A stretch of DNA of 60,132 nt, from assembly GCA_009746045.1 (NCBI GenBank), contig RPFO01002195.1, forward strand, positions 1-60,132. Reading direction: 5' to 3'. This document shows positions 51,642 through 60,132 of this stretch, one piece after another. Origin of the DNA: Mesostigma viride (lineage: Eukaryota; Streptophyta; Mesostigmatophyceae; Mesostigmatales; Mesostigmataceae). The notes under the pieces were generated by a model. The model was given only the letters and a program-made list of their open reading frames with translations, did not search any database and was not told the origin of the DNA. The position numbers and the translations under genes are program-made. The stretch's first letter is position 1. Every line of letters begins with the position of its first letter.

Positions 51642-52879
51642 TTGACTCCCCGCCAAAAACGGCGCCGCGCCAGTGGCGCCGCGCCACTTCTGGCGGATGC
51701 CACGTGTCCGGTGGGTCCGGGGACACTTAGGGACGAAGGTGATGCATAGGTTTGGGTGTTATATTCGCCATAGCCTGGTAATTACAACGTGTATTGAGAA
51801 AGTATCACGTGACTTTGGCGGGAAATTTTCACTCGCGCGCGCGCGTAACTAGATATGGCTGCTAGCGTGCCGTTATCAAGGAAATTTTGCGTCTCGCGGC
51901 TTGTAACGGTTCAGAATGTTGCTCAGAATGATGATGCGTGATTTTCGTAGGTCAGGGGTGGCCAGATGTATAGCATTGGTAAAATAAAGGTAGGAAATTA
52001 CTGCTTTCTTGGTCGTCAGTACCATATGAGTAATGGCATGTCATATTTTGATTTTCTTCTTATGGCCCGGCAGTCTGCGCCAGCCCGAGCACCCAGTTTT
52101 GATACGGGACATCCGCAGCAGCGTCCCTGTGAATTCGGATGCGTTTATAGGTCATCTTTGCTCAGAACATCAACCTGGTAACCATGGCGGATGCATTCAT
52201 TATGCGGCTATGGCGGCCTATGCCTGGAAAGCATTAGCCCGTGTGAGATATGAGGGTCCCGGCCAGCAGAAGCCGGAAAGGTCGTGATCAAGCCAGGTAC
52301 GGCAACGTGTTTGCATGTTGTTTGCCGCGGAATACGCCTGCCATGCATTATAGTTGACGAGTTTATTGGTGCAGCATTTAGCAAGCTTCCATGCCTGCTG
52401 TAAAGAGTGGTATCATCCCTGTGAGTGCTCAGTTTATGGCATTTCCTTAGAGTATACCACCCCGTTAGTTCAGGTAGGCAACCCGTTTGCATTCCAGCAC
52501 TTTTGCCAGTCTTTTGTAGCTTGTTATAATGCATTACTGTGTTGCATGTCATAGATGGCTGTCTACGCGCGCGTAACCCACACACGTATATGAGCGTGGT
52601 GTCATGTGCAAAACTCAATTCTGAGTGGCCCCCCCTGGTATGGGGATGCCTGAACTACCTAATAAAATTATCCAACCTTGACATTGGTGTTTACAACCCT
52701 CCCCTGAAAAAAAGGGGGGGGTCCATGGTGTGATGCATGAAAATGTTCGTCTTTTGTCCAACTTTGACTGAGAATATCATGCAACCCACTTACGGGACTC
52801 GAGATATTATTGCATATTCTGAAAGCCCTTGAAGTGTAGATATTCCTAGCACCTTGGTTGAGGGTATTTGGAGTAGCGG

Positions 52880-54100
52880 TCAGGGAGTTATGATTTTTTT
52901 AATTTTCAGGGGTATTTGTTTGCAAAAAATGGCAATACGGACTATGGCCTGGCGCAGCATCTTGGTGACGGCGCCGTCGAGTCGTTGCTCCAGCTCCTGC
53001 GTCAGTGCCCACGTCTCGGCGCCGTAGGTCAGGATCGTCAGAATGACGACCTTGAAGAGGTCACGCTTGACGATCCGGGGTAGGGCGGGGTTGCTCCACC
53101 AGCGGCGGTGGTCATGGAGGTGCGCCCACGCCATGCCGATCCGTGTCGTCATGTCGTCCTCGCAGTCAGGAAGCCAACTGCCGAGTAGCTTGAAGCGGCC
53201 TGAAGGAGGGTAGTTGACCTCGGCATCGTCTAAGAGGCGGAGTGTGGGTGGGGGCCCTTCCATGCCGAGGGCCAGGGCCTCCGTTTTGGGGCTGATTTCT
53301 AGACCAACCGCCCGAGCCTCGAGCGCCAGGCAGTCCAGCCAAATTTGGGCAGACTCCGGCTTCTCGATGAGCGTGATGTCGTCGGCATAAATGAGGTCAG
53401 CTAGTAAATTCTGCCCGTTAGTCGGCCCCCCTTCCCCAAGCTCGTTCGTGATCGCTAGGCCAGGGGCACGGCCTGCAATGCTAGCAAAGCGAGCACGTGC
53501 CTGGCGCATAACATAATCCACTACAATAATAAACAGGTACGGCGACAGGACGCAACCCTGCCAGACGCCGGTCTGCAGTGGGCATGGCGGGGTCATGCCG
53601 TGTTGAATGCGCACCGAAGTGGTCGACCCCTCATACAGCGTGCGGATGACGGTAGTCAGGGGAGTGGGGACGCGAGCGCGAGCAAGTACAGCCCATAATA
53701 GAGCGTCCCAGAGGACAGAATCAAAAGCCTTGATGAAGTCGACGAAGATCAGGATGGCGGGAAACTCACCAGGTTGCAGGAGAGCGATTTCCTCGAAGAG
53801 GCGACGCGCGACGAAGATGGCCATGACGGTGTTGCGCCCAGGACGGAAGCCCATTTGACTTTCCCCAAGGTGACAGTCGAGAGCAGTTCTAACGGAGGCG
53901 GTTGAGGATCATGCGCATGAACAACTTGAGTGCAGCGCTCTGGATGCAGACTCCTCTGTAGTTGGCGGGGTCGTCAGGGGAACCTTTGTTTTTGTACAGC
54001 ATAATACGGTAGCTGTGCTGCCACTCAGGAATCGGCGGCGCGTCGGCTTGCAAGCAGGATCCGGTTGCAGACATCAAGCAGGAACCCCGTGAGCGCCGTC
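52880..54100 (-). pseudogene. Non-LTR retrotransposon reverse transcriptase, broken
   Basis: From about 54077 the frame has YRIMLYKNKGSPDDPANYRG (RT block 1). A short break at 53855-53889 follows, then GFRPGRNT, FVDFIKAFDSVLWDALL, VWQGCVLSPYLFIIVVDYVM and the catalytic YADDI (YADDITLIEK), then SGRFKLLGSWLPD and YGAETWALT of the LINE thumb and C-terminal region. The YxDD and GCVLSP blocks identify a LINE-type RT. The frame ends at 52880 in low-complexity sequence, with no downstream endonuclease seen. Upstream coding sequence is interrupted at 54104 by the TTAA element and resumes after 55999. Confidence 0.85.
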
Positions 54101-54107
54101 AGCTTAA

Positions 54108-55998
54108 GGGGACATGACACCCCAAAAGGGCACTTTTCTGGAAAACATACCTAGGCATATGATAAAAATCCAGTCATGATGGGGGACCATAAATATGATA
54201 AAAAAATTTTTTTCCAACCACTTGGGGGGGTACTACCCCCCACCATGTGACAGTTATGTGCTAAAAATAGAAAAAGACGCTATTTTTGGCCGATTTTCCC
54301 TAGAACAATGGGCAAACCCAATGTGGCCAAATAATATATTCCCATCTAATTGCAACCCTTCCCATTCATTCCAGCTAGTTTGCAGGTCAGAGTAAGCATG
54401 TTTAGACACATTGAAATAATTTAGCCCAAAACACGTATTTTTTGGTGCCTAAAAAAATATATCAAATCATAGACACATGCAATGGGGTCAAATCTTATAT
54501 TCAAAGTTGGCCCAGGGTTGCAATCACACAGCCCCTTGAAGTTTCAGCTCATTCTGACCACGTTTACCCACATTGAAATATGGTCATGTGCAAAAAAAAA
54601 TTGACCGCTTTTTGTGGTTTGGAGCTCAAACACCACCACAAAGACACCCTTGCCCACCACAAACTGGGCCAAAACAAGTGCAATTAATTAAATTAATGTA
54701 TCACGAAGCTTGCCACCAAATTACAGGTCATTCTGACCGAGTTTGCCCATATTACATCTTGTTATAGCTGCCAGCGTGCATGCTTGGTGCACCATGACAT
54801 GAGGCAATACCATGAGCACATTCCTAAGCTTGCCCCCTGCAAATGGGGCAGAACCACGAAAGACAAATGCTAGATGCTTGAAGAAAACAACCACCAACTC
54901 TTTAAGCATTATGAGCAGGTATGACCGCTTGCGGGAATCACTCATAGCCAACACCATGTCATGACGCTTATGGATAAAAGGTGCATCCTTCATAGCCATA
55001 ACGACCTGATCCCTGTCATCTAGGAAGTACAAGCCATGTGTAATGGAGGCTAAACAGGTGGGGATGTGATAAGTAACTCACATATTCTCACCTTCCATAC
55101 AACAACCTTGTTTTCCAGCAGGCTGAAGAGCCATGACAGGCGTTTATGAGCTCGCCAGCTCCTTGCAACGGTGATGCCGCTCCCAGGCAGCTAGGGTCCT
55201 TGACTACGCAATATAGAATGTCTACCGTGTGAAAACCTCCATACAGGAAGCGTAGCAAAGCCAGATAACTGCCCGATCGATTCTGGGTAGCTTTAGGAAG
55301 CATGGCATACGCAGCGTAAGGAAAACCATTGAAAGCTGCGGAAAATCTGATAGCACAACTGCAACAAGTGGAGAACAAAATAGCAAGAAGAACCCAGAAA
55401 CGGCGCCAAAAGTTTCATGCCAGGTTCACTAAGAGCGCAAACAGACTGGGCGGTGACATGCGGCAAATCAACGTACCACGGCCGGCATTATTCCCTACCC
55501 AGGCGCGCAAGAAAAGCCAGCCAGCCATGGATGGATTAACCGCGGATCGCGCAGGCCTGAACGAAATCATTTTAGAAATGACAGGAAATGGCCGCAGATC
55601 GAAGACGCTTAGGTTATTTTCATGGTGTCCGTTACTAAACGGCTCTTACTGCATCAATACAACCCACGAATATCGAGTTCTACCGTCGCAGGCACGCATG
55701 CTAGATTATTCATCGCGGCCAAATTGTTGGATGAGACCCCCGTGCAAATCTGTACCAACAAAGGCAGTGAATTTGCAAATAGTGCAGATCTGGCTATGAA
55801 ACATCATAATAGAACATCACTTTTAACCATCGGCTTAATTTTTTGGCCTGTCGCCCGCCGGACTAGCCATATTTTAGCGGAACGCACGTCGCCATGGCCA
55901 CCTCCGCACGGTGCGCGCACTGTGCACCACAATTTCACGGTCCGTCGGTACCGTCCCGACTTTTTTGGCGCCAAAAAAGTCCCGGGTGTCATGTCCCC
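54108..55998. mobile_element. TTAA-flanked element with 15-bp terminal inverted repeats (piggyBac-like, non-autonomous)
   Basis: The left end GGGGACATGACACCC (54108-54122) and the right end GGGTGTCATGTCCCC (55984-55998) are perfect inverted repeats. TTAA lies directly outside both (54104-54107 and 55999-56002), as expected for TTAA-specific elements such as piggyBac. The 1.89-kb interior has only short unrecognised frames (for example minus-strand 54721-55032 and 55088-55378), with no DDD transposase visible. Removing it with one TTAA rejoins the LINE reading frame. Confidence 0.75.
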
Positions 55999-56018
55999 TT
56001 AATCACCGGGGCTGGGAG

Positions 56019-56260
56019 CTAATTAATTAATTAATAAGCACGTGACTGCGTCACGTGGGTGCCATATTGCCGCACCCACAGGGGATGCCAGATCGTTAAT
56101 TCGACGGGTCCGATTGTGCACCCAGTGGCTTGATGCCTGTGGCATGAGGGAAGGGGGGGTCTCTACCCCGGCCCATGCCCGTTGTGCGGCTCACTCACAA
56201 CTTAATAAAAGCACTCTGGTGCTCTGTGACTCTCCAATGGGAGCACGTGTTTAATTAATT
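56019..56260. mobile_element. Short repeat element bounded by TTAATTAA runs
   Basis: An AT run (56019-56036), the hairpin CACGTGACTGCGTCACGTG (56039-56057), about 185 bases similar to 28190-28431, then GAGCACGTGTTTAATTAATT (56241-56260). It abuts the 5' side of the LINE fragment. 56261-58050 has no gene I can support; CCCTCCCCTGAAAAAAA followed by a G run at about 56312 also occurs at about 52698. Confidence 0.45.
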
Positions 56261-58050
56261 GGGCTCTCCAGCTAAATTGTCAAATGCTGGGTTCAGTTGA
56301 GGTTTCTGACCCTCCCCTGAAAAAAAATGGGGGGATATACTTTTTATGTGTCACAAAATGATCGTCTCTTGGCTCACTTGGACTAAATGTATCATTAAAC
56401 ATAATTAAATTTAGTTTAATTATAACATGACACCGTTGGGAGAGCATCATGTAACACGTATTCCCTTGCTTGATGGATGGGGGTGAGCGAAGCCGCGAAA
56501 CCGACCTAAATGATCAGCTAGCCCTAGGCTAAATTAAACTATAACATGCCTCCGTTGGGAGATCATCATATAGCACATATCATTCCTTGCTGGGTGGGTG
56601 GAGGTGGGAGAAGCCGCGTAAGCTGACTATCCTAACGCTAATCTATCTAGGCTAGAAATTCCTAAGTACACTACTCAGCATGAAAACGCCCCTTTAATCT
56701 GAGACGAAATATTGCCGGGCAAATGTACTGCAATTTAGGACAGGCCCTGGACCCGCTAGGAAACTTGAAGCTAGCGCGCGCTCCTTGGCGGGGCTAGCGC
56801 CACTTGGCACTCGACGGAGGTACGTGGTGACTCACATCTCCCTAGCCGGGGCTCCCTGGCCGGGGACCGGCCACAAAAAGTACAAGCTCTAATGTCGCGG
56901 GCGAAGCCCGCAAAACTTATTAGATTGCTAATAAATTAATAAATAGGATCCATGCTGTGCCTGAAAAAGAACTTGAATATCAATTCCGCTCGGCTATCGT
57001 GATTCCGCCGTGATCAGTTGCGCTCAATGCGGGCTGTTGCCGTAGTGTTGCCGTCACCACCGCGGCGTGCAAGACGTGTCGCCTGACTCATCAAGGGCAA
57101 GATAATGTCGCGTGCCGATATCATTACTAGGACCGTATAGACGACGTGGCGACCGCATGCCCGGTGGGACGGCGGAGTCGTTGGCGACATACGGCCCTGA
57201 ACTGAACGCCAAAGCTTGCACGCCCGCCACGTGTGCGCGTCTCGAAAGTCGAACGAGACGCCAAATTGGTTTGCATCACCCGCGCGACGCGTTCTAACTG
57301 CTAAAAGCACAACAGTCAGCCACCGGTCATATCGATACATTCCAACATTTCGTTCAGCCGAGAGCCTAGTGTTTTATCTCCAAAGCTGTGACGCGTTAGA
57401 AATTAGCAGTTTCCACAAAAAAAACAAATTATGGCTTAATTTTATTACTCAAATGCAAGGCGTTTGTAAAAGAGAGAGCCTCCTTAGCAAGAAACACGAT
57501 TGCATTCACGCATCTGACATGTCTTGTCTTCATTAACAAATTTCCAGCTGTACCAGGCTCCTGGCCGCGCAACGCCAGGTCGATCAATGTACCCTAGGCG
57601 GTCAGATCTCGATATGGCATGAAGATCCAGACCGCACGTTCAGCCGGCTCAACCTAGCTTGCTCGGTACATCTGTACGCATCATGATATTCCAGTTCCAA
57701 CTAGCTTCATACCAACATTAGTATGTAAGGCCAACCAGCTACCACTGCCGGCCTGTGCTGAAAGCAGGCTTACAGGGTGATAAGAATATAAGGCTAGGCA
57801 ATGGGCCGCGGGGTCCGTGGGGAGCAACGAAGCGCCAAGCCTTCAGGCGACCTAACAAGAGCAATAAGAAAACATATCAGCCAATCCAGTCATGGCCATG
57901 CCTGTCGAAGGATTCAACTGTATTGATATTTGTCTACTTTGATATTGTTGACCTCATTATTAATACTAGCCGCAGACTGAACATAACCCCAAATCAACCT
58001 GTGTTTGTAGTATAGCATGTACCAAGCATGAACCGTATCAAATCGATCGA

Positions 58051-58230
58051 CTACAAGACAAAGAAGCGATCCCGAACCGTCAGCACAGCCGACGGGGTTT
58101 GACTGTCATCGCTAAGAAGTTCCCACAAAAGCTGCTCACGCCAGACCGCTAAACAGTGTTCCCTACACAGAAGCCTTCGCATCTTTCTACAAAACGTTGC
58201 GATAGAAGGGTCCAAACCTTGAGGTCTCAT
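58051..58230 (-). CDS. Candidate host exon fragment
   Basis: The minus-strand frame reads FCRKMRRLLCREHCLAVWRE, then LLWELLSDDSQTPSAVLTVR and a stop at 58051. It looks protein-like (amphipathic, low in rare residues), but no acceptor or start is certain and no family is recognised. Confidence 0.25.
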   Translation of the reverse strand: MRPQGLDPSIATFCRKMRRLLCREHCLAVWREQLLWELLSDDSQTPSAVLTVRDRFFVL

Positions 58231-58699
58231 CCCTGCTGGCCATCTCGTGGTCACAGGGGCACCTTTAAGCCTTGGAACAAAGATGCACGCTGGCCAGGAT
58301 ACCTCCACTGTCGACCGAATATAAGTCGCGAAATCATGCGGAGGTCCAGTGTTCGAATCCGTCATCATACAAAAGATTTCACTGTTTTCAGGGAAGGGGA
58401 ACCAACCCTCCCCCCTTTCTTTCCCCGTTGGCACTCATACCCAGTTCAGGCCCCCAACTAAAGCATCCCTATTTGGGATCCCCCCATCCCCCCTTCCCTT
58501 CCCCGCCCTCTTCCAGTGTGCCCCCCTTACTGCTTCGCATGCCTCAATCGTCGGTCAAGAAGTCGCTCTCGATCGCTCACCTCCGGCAGAAGCCAGCTGG
58601 GCGACAGCACGCGGCGCACCATCAACCAACGCCCCTCCCCGGTCACCGCCACGAGCAGTTATAGTTTGAGGTGCCTCAGCTGGGGATCCGTCACCGATC

Positions 58700-60000
58700 C
58701 GATTCGCAGGCCATGCTGGCGTCGTGAACTCGCGGGTGTCGTCGCTCATCATCTCCGCACGTGGAGCGAGCGCAGGCGCGGGCAGTTGGGCGGGCGACTA
58801 GGAGATCGACCGGTCACCCACGTCGCGAGTCCTTGATCTCAAGGCTCATCAAGCCTGGGTCCGCAATGGCCGCCAACCGCATGAATGCTTTCATCTGTCA
58901 ACGCCACGAACGGGAGGAAGGTCCTCCCGCTGGCCGGCACCGCGCGGGCCGCGCTCGCTCCGGCAGACGTCAAACGCCGGAGCAACCGCCCAGTGGAGCT
59001 TTCGGCAGCCCTGGGCGTGCTGGGCCAGGGCCAGCAAGGCGCCGTCAGTGACCCCTCGTGGGAGTTGGTCGCGTCAAGGGTGAGGCAGGGCCGGGCATCC
59101 TCCGCGACGACCTTGATTCCGCCTCTGTCCCGCGGCCGAACACTCGGCCACCACGAGGTGCTCGAGGTGGGGGAGTGGGGCGCCGAGGCGCTGCGAGCGT
59201 GGCAATCGGAACACATGCGGCAATTGACGACCGCCAGGTGGCGAGATCAGCGGCAGTTTGTGGCGGCGATGAACGGTGAGGGACTTGTTCGCTCACGTCC
59301 GAGTCGATCAGGTAGGCGCCGTGGATGTGGCGAGTGGCCGGCTGCCAGCCAGCCACGCACCAGCCGTTTGGAGTCCCTTGCACTCTGGCCGACGTCACTT
59401 AGGGACTTTCGGTGACGTTGCGGAAGCGGGAGACGTCAGGACGTCAAAGCATGGGGCACCCTGCCCGATCCGCCGAGATCCGCGGTCGGACAGGAGCGTG
59501 TAGCTTACGTCCAGGGTGGTCAGGGTTCAGCAGGCAGTCGGCGATGACGTCGAGGCCTCACGTCGGTGAGCTCGGGGCAGTTGGATAGGACGAGGTGGGA
59601 GAGGGACTTGCAATCGCTCCGCCAGGATGGTGATCACGCCGTCAGTGGAGGCCGGGGGAGGTGCGGGCTGTCTGGACCTGCCATAGTAAAGCGGCGACAC
59701 TCTTCCTCGGGACCGGGATCTTCCCATGCCCACAGCGGGCGGCCATTGCGCTCGAGCTCTCGCTCCGGGTCGTGGTACTTGTAGCGGCGCAAATCGCACG
59801 ACCGTAGGGTTTCTGCAAAAGCTTGCCAGCCATAGCAGCGCCTTGCCGACACTCTTGGACCCGAATTCGTCCCGAGACACTGCCTCGATCGACTTGAGGG
59901 ATTCATCCACGGGCGCATACACAGGGACTTGCAAGACCAGCGCGCAACAACGTCGGTCAACCAGCGGCACGTTCGACACCAGAAGGGATCCAACACCAAG
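58700..60000 (-). pseudogene. Leucine-rich-repeat (F-box/RNI-type) protein remnant
   Basis: On the minus strand, short segments in different frames read like ribonuclease-inhibitor-type repeats: SDCKSLSHLVLSNCPELTDV near 59600-59555, and DGALLALAQHAQGCRKLHWA near 59050-58990. Both follow the L..L.L..C..LTD pattern of plant and algal F-box/LRR proteins. TCRWLTDVVARW near 59965 could be the end of an F-box. No frame is open across the region, and I see no consistent splice sites, so it is decayed or heavily interrupted. Confidence 0.4.
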
Positions 60001-60132
60001 CTATGGTTTCAAACAATCAGCCAACTGTTGTGGTGGTCTTCCTCATTGCCCAATGCTTCCATCCCCACTCTACTAGACTAGCTGCCATTCGCGGCTATGT
60101 TCCTACCGAACCGCCCACTAAAGTAAACTCCC

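Noticed and set aside
58325-58370. tRNA 3'-half-like GTTCGAATCC
   Set aside because: No partner 5' half or acceptor stem found nearby; probably chance or a tiny relic.

Overview
This window is eukaryotic nuclear DNA, most likely from a green alga, with giant-virus (NCLDV-type) DNA joined to host DNA. The host side carries a secreted protein ending in a long Ser-Pro(n) hydroxyproline-rich tract, typical of chlorophyte cell-wall and matrix proteins. It also has a multi-exon secreted gene with GT-AG introns, minisatellite-filled introns and several transposons. I cannot name the species.

Bases 1 to about 27,350 are GC-rich, gene-dense and virus-like. Bases 1-19,900 hold about 20 closely packed genes on both strands: a D6/D11-type viral helicase, a monomeric class II (B12-dependent) ribonucleotide reductase fragment with a GT-AG intron at its catalytic cysteine, two OTU-type cysteine proteases, several single- or multi-pass membrane proteins, small zinc-knuckle proteins and coiled-coil or repeat proteins. 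Many of these genes are broken by single-base frameshifts, nearly all of which look like one missing base. Bases 20,000-27,350 hold five intact ORFs (two MYND-finger proteins, a RING-like protein, a CxxC zinc protein with an acidic tail and an F-box-like protein). These are separated by long structured intergenic DNA: TATA/CCAAT divergent promoters, GGAATATTCC motifs, repeat arrays and a roughly 740-bp imperfect palindrome. An identical 13-bp AATAAAGTTTATT palindrome between convergent genes in both blocks suggests one viral source.

From about 27,350 the GC content drops and the DNA becomes host-like. It holds LINE remnants, AT-run/hairpin repeats, a decayed array of duplicated exon-like units, the hydroxyproline-rich gene (33.4-38.1 kb) and a secreted beta-propeller-like gene with exons at 40.0, 42.4, 44.7 and 50.7 kb. 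Three introns of that gene contain a 13-bp minisatellite, a 31-bp minisatellite and a 4.75-kb TA-flanked element with mariner/Stowaway-like ends. At 52.9-56.0 kb a LINE reverse transcriptase is interrupted by a 1.9-kb element with TTAA duplications and 15-bp inverted ends. The right end holds remnants of an LRR (F-box/RNI-type) gene on the minus strand.

The least expected observations are the class II reductase with an active-site intron inside virus-like DNA, the one-directional frameshifts confined largely to one block, and the large origin-like or foldback palindrome at 22.7-23.5 kb.
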